Assembly (NCBI RefSeq): GCF_003050745.1
Contig: NZ_QAOF01000003.1
Span: 372,001-436,000 of the forward strand
Direction: 5' to 3'
Source of the DNA: Sphingomonas sp. PP-CE-3G-477
GTDB taxonomy: Bacteria; Pseudomonadota; Alphaproteobacteria; Sphingomonadales; Sphingomonadaceae
DNA: 64,000 nt
Shown: one piece after another, positions 1-8,580 of the stretch
Layout: the number at the start of each line of letters is the position of its first letter
Numbering within the stretch: the stretch's first letter is position 1
Made by a program: the position numbers and the translations under genes
Notes under the pieces: model-generated
Databases searched by the model: none
Seen by the model: the letters and a program-made list of their open reading frames with translations, nothing else
Told to the model about the DNA's origin: nothing

Positions 1-2
1 GG

Positions 3-56
3 TTGCAGAAGCCCTTCACGATGGATGGCGTCGCGAAGGCCCTCGAAGGCCTCTAA
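3..56 (+). CDS. C-terminal end of a receiver-domain protein (partial)
   Basis: Only the last 17 codons lie in the window, followed by TAA. They read LQKPFTMDGVAKALEGL. The K-P-F triplet followed by an amphipathic helix is the usual end of a CheY-like receiver domain, as found at the C-terminus of hybrid histidine kinases and in response regulators. The conserved lysine would be the phosphate-contacting Lys of the receiver fold. The rest of the gene lies upstream, so kinase and stand-alone regulator cannot be told apart. The reading frame is seen directly; the family call is inferred from a very short segment. Confidence 0.45.
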   Translation: MQKPFTMDGVAKALEGL

Positions 57-58
57 TT

Positions 59-113
59 TCCTCTTTCACCAGGAGAGGGAAGGGTCCCGCCGCAAAGCGG
101 TGGAAAGGGTGAG
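59..113. repeat. Gene-flanking G-rich repeat (family 4)
   Basis: This is a degenerate element with the core agggtcccgccgcaaagcgg followed by a gaaagggtgag tail. Related sequence occurs at 33911-34073, where gggacccgccgcttgcggtg is followed by ggaagggtgag, and more distantly at 17349-17506. It directly follows a stop codon, like the other copies. It is probably a REP-type sequence; no function can be read from it. Confidence 0.5.
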
Positions 114-177
114 GCCCAAGCTGCGTAAATATACGTGCGGCAGTCTGACACAGACATTTCGCGCATAAGACGCCCCC

Positions 178-283
178 CCACCCGGCGAAGGCCGGGGTCC
201 AATTGGGGGACGGCAGTAACGATGGTCGGTCGTCAGTTACCATGGCCTTTCCAATTGGACTCCGGCCTTCGCCAGGGAGGTGA
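178..283. repeat. REP-type paired palindrome, family 1 (diverged copy)
   Basis: Two inverted arms built on ccggcgaaggccggggtcca and ttggactccggccttcgcca flank a 45-bp centre. This is the most diverged of four family-1 copies (others at 8197-8301, 10037-10141 and 39239-39344). Copies share the arm core CCCCGGCGAAGGCCGGGGCC followed by CAATTGG or CAGTTGG, but have variable centres. It fills most of the 327-bp gap upstream of ilvD, in which I see no gene. Confidence 0.8.
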
Positions 284-383
284 CTGGTTTCGGTCTCATC
301 CGAAACACTGCGCCGCGTCCAGGCGCAAAAATCGACGCAACTCTCTTGCGCAAATACCCCCTCCCGCGACATAGGCGTTCGCC

Positions 384-2105
384 ATGACCCGCACATTCGA
401 TAAATCGCGCCTGCCGAGCCGCCACGTCTCCGTCGGCCCAGAACGCGCCCCGCACCGCAGCTATTACTACGCGATGGGCCTCGACGAGGAGCAGATTGCG
501 CGCCCGTTCGTCGCGCTCGCGTCCGCCGGCAACAATTCCGCGCCCTGCAACACCACGCTCGACGCGCAGGCTGATGCCGCGCAGGCCGGCGTTATCCAGG
601 GCGGCGGCATGCCGCGCCGCTTCAACACGATCACCGTCACCGACGGCATCGCGATGGGCCATCAGGGCATGAAGGCCTCGCTGGTGAGCCGCGAAGTCAT
701 CGCCGACTCGGTCGAACTCTCGGTCCGCGGCCATTGCTACGACGCGCTGGTCGGGTTCGCCGGCTGCGACAAGTCGTTGCCCGGCATGATGATGGCGATG
801 CTCCGCCTCAACATCCCCTCCGTCTTCGTCTATGGCGGCTCGATCCTGCCCGGTCGCTATCAGGACCGCGACGTCACCGTCGTCGACGTGTTCGAGATCG
901 TCGGCAAATACGCGGCCGGCGCGTGCCCGCTCTCCGAAGTCCATGCGATCGAGAAGGTCGCCTGTCCCGGCCACGGCGCATGCGGCGGCCAGTACACCGC
1001 GAACACGATGGCATGCGTCGCGGAAGCGATCGGTTTGTCGATCCCGAACAGCAACATGGTGCCCGCACCTTACACCACGCGCGAACAGATCGCCGTGGCG
1101 GCCGGCGCGCAGGTCATGGACTGTCTCGCCGACAACATCCGCCCGCGCGACATCTGCACGCGCGAGGCGTTCATCAACGCCGCCCGCGTCGTCGCCGCGA
1201 CCGGCGGCTCGACCAACGCCGCGCTGCATCTCCCTGCAATGGCGTCCGAAGCCGGTATCGAATTCGACCTTTTCGACGTCGCCGAGATCTTCAAGACAAC
1301 GCCGTACATCGCGGACCTCAAACCCGGTGGTAAGTACGTCGCCAAGGACATGTACGAGGCCGGCGGCGTCTACATGCTGATGAAGACGATGCTCGCAGGC
1401 GGATTCCTCAACGGCGATTGCCTGACGGTGACGGGCAAGTCTCTCGGCGAGAATATCGACCAGGTGACGTGGAACCCCGACCAGAAGGTCATCTACGACA
1501 TCAAGACCCCGCTGACCCCCACCGGCGGCGTCGTGGGCTTACGCGGCAGTCTCGCCCCCGACGGCGCGATCGTGAAGGTCGCGGGCATGCACCGCCTCCA
1601 GTTCTCAGGGCCGGCGCGCGTGTTCGATTGCGAGGAGGACACCTTCGCCGCGGTCGAAAACCGCGAGATCAACGAAGGCGAAGTCATCGTCATCCGCTAC
1701 GAAGGCCCCAAGGGCGGCCCCGGCATGCGCGAGATGCTGTCGACCACCGCCGCGCTCTACGGCCTCGGCATGGGCGAGAGCGTCGCGCTGATCACCGACG
1801 GGCGCTTCTCGGGCGGCACGCGTGGCTTCTGCATCGGCCATGTCGGCCCCGAAGCAGCGGACGGCGGCCCGATCGCACTGGTCGAAAACGGCGACATCAT
1901 CCACATCGACGCCGAAGCCGGCACGATCGACCTCGACGTTCCCGAGGCCGTGATGGCGGAGCGCCGCGCCGCGTGGGTGCCGCGCACCAACGATTACGGC
2001 TCGGGCGCACTCTGGCGCTATGCGAAGACCGTCGGCCCCGCGTACAAGGGTGCCGTCACGCATCCTGGAGCGGCAGCCGAAACCCATGTCTACGCGGATA
2101 TCTAA
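384..2105 (+). CDS. ilvD: Dihydroxy-acid dehydratase
   Basis: The 573-aa protein belongs to the IlvD/Edd family. It dehydrates 2,3-dihydroxy-isovalerate and 2,3-dihydroxy-3-methylvalerate to the 2-keto acids in valine and isoleucine synthesis, in the cytoplasm. Three Fe-S ligand cysteines are visible: C55 (NSAPCNTTL), C128 ([11 protein letters not shown]) and C200 ([14 protein letters not shown]). The [19 protein letters not shown] motif near the C-terminus is typical of IlvD rather than Edd. Length is close to the usual 560-575 aa for this branch. The ATG at 384 follows a long gap filled by a REP element. The paralogue edd lies at 19228-21048. The 3' end overlaps the next lipoprotein gene by 20 bp. 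Confidence 0.96.
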   Translation: MTRTFDKSRLPSRHVSVGPERAPHRSYYYAMGLDEEQIARPFVALASAGNNSAPCNTTLDAQADAAQAGVIQGGGMPRRFNTITVTDGIAMGHQGMKASLVSREVIADSVELSVRGHCYDALVGFAGCDKSLPGMMMAMLRLNIPSVFVYGGSILPGRYQDRDVTVVDVFEIVGKYAAGACPLSEVHAIEKVACPGHGACGGQYTANTMACVAEAIGLSIPNSNMVPAPYTTREQIAVAAGAQVMDCLADNIRPRDICTREAFINAARVVAATGGSTNAALHLPAMASEAGIEFDLFDVAEIFKTTPYIADLKPGGKYVAKDMYEAGGVYMLMKTMLAGGFLNGDCLTVTGKSLGENIDQVTWNPDQKVIYDIKTPLTPTGGVVGLRGSLAPDGAIVKVAGMHRLQFSGPARVFDCEEDTFAAVENREINEGEVIVIRYEGPKGGPGMREMLSTTAALYGLGMGESVALITDGRFSGGTRGFCIGHVGPEAADGGPIALVENGDIIHIDAEAGTIDLDVPEAVMAERRAAWVPRTNDYGSGALWRYAKTVGPAYKGAVTHPGAAAETHVYADI

Positions 2106-2493
2106 GCAAATACTGGCGGTTGCCGCGCTTCTCTCGCTCCCGCTCGCAGCGTGCGGGCGGGGGCAGCCGAGCAGCGAACAGGTCGCGGCAAAGCAGCGCA
2201 CCGAAACCGCTGGGGACAGCCGTATCGCCTGCGCGCAGGGTGGAGCCGCGTTCGCGTCGACCTGCACGATCGAGCAGACACAGGGCAAGGATGGCCTGAT
2301 CCTGACGATCCGCCATCCCGACGGAGCCTTTCGCCGGTTGCTGGTAACGCAAGACGGTCGTGGCGTAATTGCCGCAGACGGTGCCGAGGTCGCGAAGGTA
2401 ACGATCTTGGGTGGGGACGGCATTGAGGTCGTGCTGGGCGACAACCGCTACCGCCTCCCGGCCACCGTCAAGGGTACGACGAAGCCGTCATGA
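2086..2493 (+). CDS. Small putative lipoprotein
   Basis: The 135-aa product has an N-terminal signal with a lipobox (LPLAAC, lipidated Cys 23). A low-complexity linker and a roughly 90-residue domain follow, with two cysteines (SRIACAQ and ASTCTIEQ) that could form a disulfide. The domain contains [12 protein letters not shown] and [11 protein letters not shown]. It is presumably anchored to a periplasmic membrane face. The ATG at 2086 lies inside the end of ilvD, and the stop overlaps the nnr start by ATGA, so ilvD, this gene and nnr look translationally coupled. I do not recognise a functional family; it resembles short conserved hypothetical lipoproteins of sphingomonads. Confidence 0.75.
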   Translation: MSTRISKQILAVAALLSLPLAACGRGQPSSEQVAAKQRTETAGDSRIACAQGGAAFASTCTIEQTQGKDGLILTIRHPDGAFRRLLVTQDGRGVIAADGAEVAKVTILGGDGIEVVLGDNRYRLPATVKGTTKPS

Positions 2494-3974
2494 TCGGCAT
2501 CGAAGGCCAGCCGGTCCTCACCGCCGCCGAAATGCGCGCGGCGGAGGACGCGGTCATCGCCACCGGCGTCTCGGTCGAAACACTGATGGACCGCGCCGGC
2601 ACCGCGATCGCGGAGGTAGTCCGCCGGCTCGCGGGGACGAACGACGTCCTGATCCTATGCGGCCCCGGCAACAATGGCGGCGACGGCTACGTCGCGGCCC
2701 GCGTGCTGGCGGAAATGGGCGTTGCGGTTAGGGTCGCGGCGCTGTCGGAGCCCAAGACCGACGCGGCGAAGTCGGCGAGGGCAGGGTGGCTAGGCCCGGT
2801 CGAAACGCTGGCGGAGGCGAAACCCGCACCAATCCTCGTAGACGCGCTGTTCGGCACCGGCCTGACACGGCCGCTCGACGCCAGTACAACACCGACCCCC
2901 AACCGTTCCCCCGCGGACGCGGGGGCCCAGCTAAATCCCGAGGGCTCACCTAGCGGCCTATCCTGGGCCCCCGCGTCCGCGGGGGAACGGTTGGGGTTCG
3001 AGTGTCTCCATTTCCTCGCAAACGCCGCGCAGCTAAGCATCGCGGTCGACCTGCCCAGTGGCCTTGGCACGGACACAGGCGAAGAGCTCAGCACGCCGCC
3101 CGCCTTCAACCTCACCCTTGCACTCGGCGCAGTAAAACCAGCGCACCTCCTCCAACCCGCCGCGCGCTATTGCGGCGAGCTTCGCCTGCTCGACATCGGC
3201 GTTCCCACTGCCAGCCAAGCCGAAGTCCTTAAAACCCCAATCCTCCCGACCCCGGGCCCAGACTCGCACAAATATACCAGAGGCATGGTCGCGATCATCG
3301 CGGGCACCATGTCCGGCGCTTCCGATCTCGCAGCCCTGGCCGCGATGCGCGCCGGCGCTGGCTACGTGACCCTGCTCGGGGGCAGCCAAGGCCCCCCGCA
3401 CGCGCTCGTCCGCACGCCATTCTCCGATCACGCGCTTGCCAACGATCGCATCGGCGCACTCGTAATCGGTCCCGGCCTCGGCCGCGACGATACGGCCAAG
3501 GCTCGTCTCGAAGCGGCGCTGACCTCGGGCCACCCGCTGATCATCGATGGCGACGCCCTCCGCTTGCTCGACCCCGGCCGGATCAAGGCGCTGAAGGTCC
3601 CCGTTATCCTCACCCCGCACGCCGGCGAGTTCGACGCGCTCTTCGGCAAATCCGACACCAACAAGATTACCCGAGCCCGCGACGCCGCCACGCGCGCCAA
3701 CGCCATCATCGTCTTCAAAGGCGCCGACACCGTCATCGCCGCGCCCGACGGCCGCGTCCGCATCGCGCAAGGGGCCAGCGACTGGCTCTCCACCGCCGGC
3801 ACCGGTGACGTCCTCGCCGGCGCGATCGGCGCGATGCTCGCCGCCAGGCTCGATCCGCTCGACGCGGCCTGCGCCGGAGTGTGGCTCCACGGTGACGCTG
3901 CCCGCCGATTGGGCGCGGCTTTCATCGCCGACGACTTGGCGGAAGCGCTCCGGTCGGCCAGAGCGTCGCTATGA
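2490..3974 (+). CDS. nnr: Bifunctional NAD(P)HX epimerase / ADP-dependent NAD(P)HX dehydratase
   Basis: The 494-aa protein repairs hydrated NADH and NADPH. The N-terminal YjeF_N epimerase half carries GPGNNGGDGYVAARVL (about residues 58-73). The C-terminal ribokinase-like dehydratase half, from about residue 250, carries VIGPGLGRDD and STAGTGDVLAGAIGAML (about residues 433-449). It starts in an ATGA overlap with the lipoprotein gene and ends in an ATGA overlap with the methyltransferase gene. Between LTRPLD and LSIAVDLPSG the expected short link is expanded by a 100-bp palindromic repeat (2897-2996) read in frame, adding roughly 35 residues rich in Pro, Ala and Gly. The domain motifs on both sides are intact, so the enzyme is probably functional. 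Confidence 0.94.
   Translation: MIGIEGQPVLTAAEMRAAEDAVIATGVSVETLMDRAGTAIAEVVRRLAGTNDVLILCGPGNNGGDGYVAARVLAEMGVAVRVAALSEPKTDAAKSARAGWLGPVETLAEAKPAPILVDALFGTGLTRPLDASTTPTPNRSPADAGAQLNPEGSPSGLSWAPASAGERLGFECLHFLANAAQLSIAVDLPSGLGTDTGEELSTPPAFNLTLALGAVKPAHLLQPAARYCGELRLLDIGVPTASQAEVLKTPILPTPGPDSHKYTRGMVAIIAGTMSGASDLAALAAMRAGAGYVTLLGGSQGPPHALVRTPFSDHALANDRIGALVIGPGLGRDDTAKARLEAALTSGHPLIIDGDALRLLDPGRIKALKVPVILTPHAGEFDALFGKSDTNKITRARDAATRANAIIVFKGADTVIAAPDGRVRIAQGASDWLSTAGTGDVLAGAIGAMLAARLDPLDAACAGVWLHGDAARRLGAAFIADDLAEALRSARASL
2897..2996. repeat. Palindromic element (family 2) inserted in frame inside nnr
   Basis: Two perfect 34-bp inverted arms (2897-2930 and 2963-2996) surround a 32-bp loop. The arm core is a GC variant of the family-2 repeat found between genes at 5186-5250, 16276-16370 and 39150-39207. 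All have runs of C and G around GCG-AAG-GC or GCG-GAC-GC. The coding frame stays open through both arms and the loop, encoding segments such as NRSPADAGAQ and SWAPASAGERLG. Confidence 0.92.
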
Positions 3975-5179
3975 CCTCTGAAACGACCTCTGAATCGAAT
4001 ATCGACACGATCGTCCGCGTCGCGGCGCGCGGCGACGGGATGACCGCCGACGGTCGCCACGCCGCCTTCTCGGCACCCGGCGACACGCTCGCGCCCGACG
4101 GCACCGTGATACCCGGCCCGCACCACCAGACTCCCCCCTGCGTCCATTTCCCGACCTGCGGCGGCTGCCAGCTCCAGCATCTCGACGACCAGGCCTATGC
4201 CGAGTTCGTCACCGACCGCATCGCCTCCGCGCTCGACGGCCAGGACCTGTCCGCGCCGATCCGCACGCCGCACATCTCCCCCGAACGCAGCCGCCGCCGC
4301 GCCACGCTCCACGCCGAGGCCAAGGGCGGCAAGATCACGCTCGGCTTCACCGCGGAGAAGGCGCACACGATCGTCGACATCAAGGAGTGCTGGATCCTCG
4401 ATCCGCGCCTCTTCGCGCTCGTCCAGCCGCTTCGCCAGTTGCTCAAGCGCCTCAATTTCCGCCGCCGCGCTGACATTCACCTGACTCTAGCCGATCAGGG
4501 CGCGGACATCCTGATCACCGGCTTCGCCCCCGAAGGCCTCCCCGCCGCCGAAGCGCTCACCAAATTCTGTGAAGACTACAAGATCGCCCGTGTAGCCTTC
4601 GACGACGGCCTAGGCCCCGAGACGCGATGGGAACCCGACGCGGTCACGATCACCCTCGGTGGCGTCCCCGTACCGCTCCCGCCCGCGTCGTTCCTCCAGG
4701 CCACACCTGATGGCGAGGCCGCACTCACCGCCGCCGTCCTGGAAGCGATCGGCAAGCCAGCGACGGTCGCCGACCTGTTCGCCGGCCTCGGCACCTTCGC
4801 ACTGGCAATCCCCGCCAAGGTCTACGCGGCCGAAGGCGCACGCGACGCGCTCGGCTCGCTAAAGGCCGCCGCGCACCGCACCCAACGTCCGGTTTACCCG
4901 GAGCACCGCGACCTATATCGCCGCCCGCTGACGGTCGCCGAACTCGACCGCTTCGACGCGGTGGTGATCGATCCGCCCCGCTCCGGCGCGCGCGAACAGG
5001 CTACTGCGCTAGCTGAGTGCAAGACGCCGGTGATCGCCTATGTCTCGTGCAATCCGGCGAGCTTCGCGCGGGATGCGAAGGAGCTTTGCGACGCGGGTTG
5101 GCGGATCGACTGGGTCCAGCCGGTCGGCCAGTTCCGCTGGTCGACGCATGTGGAGCTAGCCGCGAAGTTCGTCCGCTAG
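3971..5179 (+). CDS. RlmD/RumA-like class I SAM-dependent RNA (uracil-5) methyltransferase
   Basis: The 402-aa protein resembles 23S rRNA 5-methyluridine methyltransferases of the RumA/TrmA family. A [4Fe-4S] cluster motif is visible as C57-X5-C63-X2-C66, with a fourth cysteine at C140 (DIKECWILD), matching the RumA spacing. The SAM site contains VADLFAGLGTFALAI. The catalytic region reads VVIDPPRSGA and then AYVSCNPASFARD, whose Cys (about 360) would be the nucleophile. The N-terminal TRAM-like part is short. Its target (U747, U1939 or a tRNA) cannot be decided from sequence. It overlaps nnr by 4 bp and is convergent with truA, with a palindromic repeat between them. Confidence 0.88.
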   Translation: MTSETTSESNIDTIVRVAARGDGMTADGRHAAFSAPGDTLAPDGTVIPGPHHQTPPCVHFPTCGGCQLQHLDDQAYAEFVTDRIASALDGQDLSAPIRTPHISPERSRRRATLHAEAKGGKITLGFTAEKAHTIVDIKECWILDPRLFALVQPLRQLLKRLNFRRRADIHLTLADQGADILITGFAPEGLPAAEALTKFCEDYKIARVAFDDGLGPETRWEPDAVTITLGGVPVPLPPASFLQATPDGEAALTAAVLEAIGKPATVADLFAGLGTFALAIPAKVYAAEGARDALGSLKAAAHRTQRPVYPEHRDLYRRPLTVAELDRFDAVVIDPPRSGAREQATALAECKTPVIAYVSCNPASFARDAKELCDAGWRIDWVQPVGQFRWSTHVELAAKFVR

Positions 5180-5185
5180 CCGAAG

Positions 5186-5250
5186 AAGCTTGTTCCCCCG
5201 CGAAGGCGGGGGCCCAGACTGGACCCCCGCCTTCGCGGGGGAACAAGCTT
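5186..5250. repeat. Compact family-2 palindrome between convergent genes
   Basis: Two perfect 27-bp inverted arms, each beginning or ending in an AAGCTT site, sit exactly between the stop of the methyltransferase gene (5179) and the stop of truA (5252). The cruciform-forming element fills the whole gap and could act as a bidirectional terminator, although no T-run follows. Confidence 0.85.
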
Positions 5251-5251
5251 G

Positions 5252-5992
5252 TCAGGGATAAACCGCACTCACGAAGAACAACCCGTCAGGCGGCGCGTTC
5301 AGCCCCAGCATCGCCCGATCCTTCGCCGCGAGCGCGTCCGCAACATCGCCAACCGCCCAACGCCCCATACCCACCAACGCCAGACACCCAACCATAGACC
5401 GCACCTGATGGTGCAGGAACGACCGCGCCGCCGCATAAACGAACAGCCGCTCCCCCTCCCGCACAACCTCAAGCCGGTCCAAAGTCCGCACCGGACTGTC
5501 CGCCTGGCAATGCGCCGACCGAAACGTCGTGAAGTCATGCCGCCCGACCAGCGCCCCCGCAGCCTCCGCCATCGCGCCCGCATCCAGCAACTGCGGCACC
5601 TGCCAGGCGAGCCCCGCCTCGAACGTCAACGGCGAGCGCCGGTTGACGATCCGGTACTCGTACGACCGCCCGACACACGAAAACCGCGCATGCCAATCGT
5701 CGTCGACCACCTCGCACGCCAGCACCGACACCGGCGCCGGCTTCACCAGCGCATTCAGCCCCTCCATCAACCGAAACGCCGCGACCGGCTTCGCGATATC
5801 GACATGCGCGCGCATCGCCATCCCGTGCACCCCCGCATCGGTCCGCCCCGCGGCCTGCACCGCCGCAGTCTCGCCAGTCATCTTCAGCACCGCCGCCTCC
5901 AGCGCCGCCTGCACGCTCGGCCCATGCTTCTGCCGCTGCCAGCCCATGAACGGCCGCCCGTCGAACTCCACCGTCAACGCGAACCGCGTCAA
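5252..5992 (-). CDS. truA: tRNA pseudouridine(38-40) synthase TruA
   Basis: The 246-aa enzyme converts U38-U40 of tRNA anticodon stems to pseudouridine. The catalytic aspartate lies in [10 protein letters not shown] (D52), and the C-terminal half has [12 protein letters not shown] chose the TTG start at 5992 because [12 protein letters not shown] begins the family's first strand and overlaps the fmt stop as TTGA. The longer upstream reading would run through the end of fmt. It is co-transcribed with fmt, a pairing common in alphaproteobacteria (often with def). Confidence 0.94.
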   Translation of the reverse strand: MTRFALTVEFDGRPFMGWQRQKHGPSVQAALEAAVLKMTGETAAVQAAGRTDAGVHGMAMRAHVDIAKPVAAFRLMEGLNALVKPAPVSVLACEVVDDDWHARFSCVGRSYEYRIVNRRSPLTFEAGLAWQVPQLLDAGAMAEAAGALVGRHDFTTFRSAHCQADSPVRTLDRLEVVREGERLFVYAAARSFLHHQVRSMVGCLALVGMGRWAVGDVADALAAKDRAMLGLNAPPDGLFFVSAVYP

Positions 5993-6915
5993 AGCTGCGT
6001 CCCCGACCGGATCGGAAACCCGCGCAGCATTTCCTCCGCCGAGGTCACGCCGCGCCCCGCGCGCTGTACCAGGGTCGGCCGGATCGCCCCGTCGCCGCAC
6101 CCAATCGTCAGCTCGGCATTGACCGTCAGCCCCTCGCACCCAAGAAACGAGAACGGCAACACGTCCGCCGCCAGCACCTTCACCCGCTCACCGGCATGCT
6201 CGAACCAAGCCCCCGGCGCCGGGTTCATCGCCCGCACCAGCCGCTCGACCTCGACCGCCGACCGCTCGAAATTGATCCGCGCCTCCGCCTTCTCGATCTT
6301 GGCGGCGTAGGTAACGCCCTCCTCGGGCTGCGGCCGGGCAGGGTAGGCGTCGAGATCGCCCAGCACTTCGACCATCAACCGCGCCCCCATCGCCGACAGC
6401 TCGGACGTCAGATCCCCCGCGGTCTTGCCGACGATCGGCGTCCGTCCCTCGAGCCGAACCGGCCCGGTATCCAGACCCGCCTCCATCTGCATGATCCCGA
6501 CACCCGTCTCGGCATCGCCAGCAAGGATGGCCCGCTGCACCGGCGCCGCCCCGCGCCACCGCGGCAACAGCGACCCATGCACGTTGAGACACCCGAACCG
6601 CGGCGCCTCCAGCACCGCGCGCGGCAGAATAAGACCATAGGCCGCAACGACCGCCACATCCGCGTTCAAGGCCGCAAACGCCTCGCGCGCCTCAAGCCCG
6701 TCCGGCAGAGATGCCTTGAACGACACCGGCGTCCGCACTTCGATCCCCAGCGCTTCCGCCCGGACCTGCACCGGCGAAGGCACCAGTTCGCGCCCACGCC
6801 GCCCGCCCGGTCGCGCCGGCTGGCAATACGCCGCCACCACGTCATGCCCCGCCGCGACGAGAGCCTCCAGCACCGGCACTGCGAAGTCCGGCGTTCCCAT
6901 GAAGATGATCCGCAT
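5989..6915 (-). CDS. fmt: Methionyl-tRNA formyltransferase
   Basis: The 308-aa enzyme formylates initiator Met-tRNA using 10-formyltetrahydrofolate. Start chosen at [11 protein letters not shown], the canonical N-terminus. The catalytic residues N111 and H113 ([16 protein letters not shown]) and D149 (AGLDTGP) are present, and [15 protein letters not shown] is the family signature. The C-terminal OB-fold-like domain follows from about residue 210. The gene faces recR across about 50 bp. The peptide deformylase gene that acts on the same formyl group lies on the other side of recR, giving a compact initiation and modification neighbourhood. Confidence 0.96.
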   Translation of the reverse strand: MRIIFMGTPDFAVPVLEALVAAGHDVVAAYCQPARPGGRRGRELVPSPVQVRAEALGIEVRTPVSFKASLPDGLEAREAFAALNADVAVVAAYGLILPRAVLEAPRFGCLNVHGSLLPRWRGAAPVQRAILAGDAETGVGIMQMEAGLDTGPVRLEGRTPIVGKTAGDLTSELSAMGARLMVEVLGDLDAYPARPQPEEGVTYAAKIEKAEARINFERSAVEVERLVRAMNPAPGAWFEHAGERVKVLAADVLPFSFLGCEGLTVNAELTIGCGDGAIRPTLVQRAGRGVTSAEEMLRGFPIRSGTQL

Positions 6916-6967
6916 GGCTCTCTCGAACACGCTGGCGGGGAGCCGCGCAACCCCCTATCTGTTCCCT

Positions 6968-7564
6968 ATGGCATCCCCCGAGATCGAGGCGCTGACGCAG
7001 GCGCTGGCCCGGCTCCCCGGCCTAGGCCCCCGGTCCGCACGTCGCGCCGTGCTGCATCTGCTCAAGAAGCGCGACGCGGCGCTGGGTCCCTTGCGTGAGG
7101 CCCTCACCGCGGTCGACGAGCGGCTGGAGAATTGCTCGACCTGCGGCAACGTCGACACCACCAACCCCTGCGCGATCTGCGCCGACCCGCGCCGCGACCA
7201 GCGTTCGCTGTGCGTCGTCGAGGAAGTCGCCGATCTCTGGGCATTGGATAGGTCCCGCCTGTTCCCCGGCCGCTTCCACGTCCTAGGCGGGCGGCTGTCC
7301 GCACTCGAAGGCATCCGTCCGGAGGATCTCAGCATCGACAGCCTCGTCCGCCGCATCGAAGCCGGCGGCATCGACGAAGTCGTCCTCGCGATGAACGCCA
7401 CGCTTGAGGGCCAGACCACCGCGCACTACATCGCGGAGCGCATCGAACGCTTCCCCGTCCGCGTCACGCAGCTCGCACATGGCCTGCCGGTCGGCGGCGA
7501 ACTCGACTATCTCGACGAGGGCACGCTGGCGCAGGCACTTAGGGCAAGGCGGCCAATGGCTTGA
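6968..7564 (+). CDS. recR: Recombination mediator RecR
   Basis: The 198-aa protein acts with RecF and RecO to load RecA at gaps. The helix-hairpin-helix [11 protein letters not shown] (residues 16-26), the four-cysteine zinc finger C56-X2-C59-X8-C68-X2-C71 and the Toprim segment ([24 protein letters not shown]) appear in the canonical order. The ATG at 6968 gives the normal family length. Longer in-frame extensions upstream are antisense to fmt and were rejected. It is followed 46 bp later by def. Confidence 0.96.
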   Translation: MASPEIEALTQALARLPGLGPRSARRAVLHLLKKRDAALGPLREALTAVDERLENCSTCGNVDTTNPCAICADPRRDQRSLCVVEEVADLWALDRSRLFPGRFHVLGGRLSALEGIRPEDLSIDSLVRRIEAGGIDEVVLAMNATLEGQTTAHYIAERIERFPVRVTQLAHGLPVGGELDYLDEGTLAQALRARRPMA

Positions 7565-7610
7565 GCCAAGTCCTTGACGCACCCGGCACGCGTACCTTAG
7601 CGGACGCACT

Positions 7611-8135
7611 ATGACCGTCATGACCGTTCTCGAAGTCCCCGATCCCCGCCTGCGCCTCGTCGCCGAGCCGGTGGAGACGGTCGACGACTCCACCCGCACG
7701 CTCGTCGCCGACATGATCGAGACGATGTACGACTTCAACGGCATCGGCCTCGCCGCGACTCAGGTCGGTGTACAGCAGCGCGTCCTCGTCATCGATCTCC
7801 AGGAGGAGAAGGACGAGGACGACAAGCCGATCAAGAACCCCAAGGCGTACATCAACGCCGAGATCCTGTCGGTCAGCGACGAGGTCTCCACCTACAACGA
7901 GGGCTGCCTCTCGATCCCGGAGCAATATGCCGAGGTCGCGCGCCCGGCGCGGTGCCGTGTGAAATGGCTCGACGAGACCGGTGCTGCGCATGAGGAGGAT
8001 TTCGACGGGTTGCTGTCGACCTGCATGCAGCATGAGATCGACCATCTCGATGGCGTGCTGTTCATCGACCACATCAGCCGCCTCAAGCGCGACATGGTGC
8101 TGAAGAAGCTGGCGAAGCAGCGCAAGCTGGGGTGA
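7611..8135 (+). CDS. def: Peptide deformylase
   Basis: The 174-aa metalloenzyme removes the formyl group from nascent proteins. All three motifs are present: GIGLAATQVG (44-53), EGCLSIP (97-103, metal ligand C99) and HEIDH (141-145, metal-ligand histidines and catalytic E142). An internal ATG three codons downstream is an equally good start. Residues 65-76 form a charged insert (EEKDEDDKPIKN) before the third strand, seen in many alphaproteobacterial deformylases. Confidence 0.96.
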   Translation: MTVMTVLEVPDPRLRLVAEPVETVDDSTRTLVADMIETMYDFNGIGLAATQVGVQQRVLVIDLQEEKDEDDKPIKNPKAYINAEILSVSDEVSTYNEGCLSIPEQYAEVARPARCRVKWLDETGAAHEEDFDGLLSTCMQHEIDHLDGVLFIDHISRLKRDMVLKKLAKQRKLG

Positions 8136-8196
8136 GGGGCGGGGGGTGTCGGTGCTGTCCGTTCTGAGAGCGCGCGGCTCATTCACCCAGCACGCT

Positions 8197-8301
8197 ACCA
8201 CCCCGGCGAAGGCCGGGGCCCAGTTGGAAAGGTCGCAGTAACGACACGCTGCCCTAAGTTGGCAACGCCCCCAACTGGGCCCCGGCCTCCGCCGGGGTGG
8301 T
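8197..8301. repeat. REP-type paired palindrome, family 1
   Basis: The arms ACCACCCCGGCGAAGGCCGG and CCGGCCTCCGCCGGGGTGGT flank a centre bounded by CAGTTGG and CCAACTGG. It lies 61 bp after the def stop. Together with the next family-2 element it fills most of the gap before rmuC. Confidence 0.9.
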
Positions 8302-8330
8302 GCTGGTGGAAAAGGTGCCGACCCGCCCCC

Positions 8331-8413
8331 TAGTTCCCCCGCGAATGCGGGGGCCCAAGACCACAAGCACCACCACCCGTGAACTCTGGACTCCCGCCTC
8401 CGCGGCAGAACAA
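8331..8413. repeat. Degenerate family-2 palindrome
   Basis: The left arm tagttcccccgcgaatgcgg pairs imperfectly with the right-hand cccgcctccgcggcagaaca. Arm symmetry has decayed compared with the copies at 5186 and 39150, and the centre is longer. It lies 30 bp from a family-1 copy. Confidence 0.7.
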
Positions 8414-8517
8414 TATTCCGATTGTCCTACGTCAACCGTTCGACGTATGTTCCAAGCATGACGTCCCCATTCGCTTCCCAAACCCGCCCGCTAACGCCCC
8501 CATCTCCTCCCAAGGAA

Positions 8518-8580
8518 ATGCTGCGCCAGCGTCTGCACTTCCTATACTTCACTCCAGTTTCGGCTGCGCAAAATGGCTGA
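8518..8580 (+). CDS. Short leader ORF (RQRLHFLYF type) overlapping rmuC
   Basis: A 20-codon ORF runs MLRQRLHFLYFTPVSAAQNG and its TGA overlaps the rmuC start region (ATG at 8573) by 8 bp. A purine-rich aagga precedes the ATG by one base. Its first 38 bases are nearly identical (one mismatch) to a minus-strand segment at about 38614-38652, and a second variant lies at 38445-38510 ahead of the DUF418 gene. There too the frame ends in an overlap (ATGA) with the downstream start codon. The stop/start overlap suggests translational coupling. Because the DNA itself is conserved and contains CTATACTTC, a promoter or RNA element is an alternative reading. Confidence 0.45.
   Translation: MLRQRLHFLYFTPVSAAQNG

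Noticed and set aside
178..283. Possible CRISPR-like repeat pattern from the recurring palindromes
   Set aside because: Copies are dispersed singly, in both arms of a palindrome, without regular spacers or cas genes.
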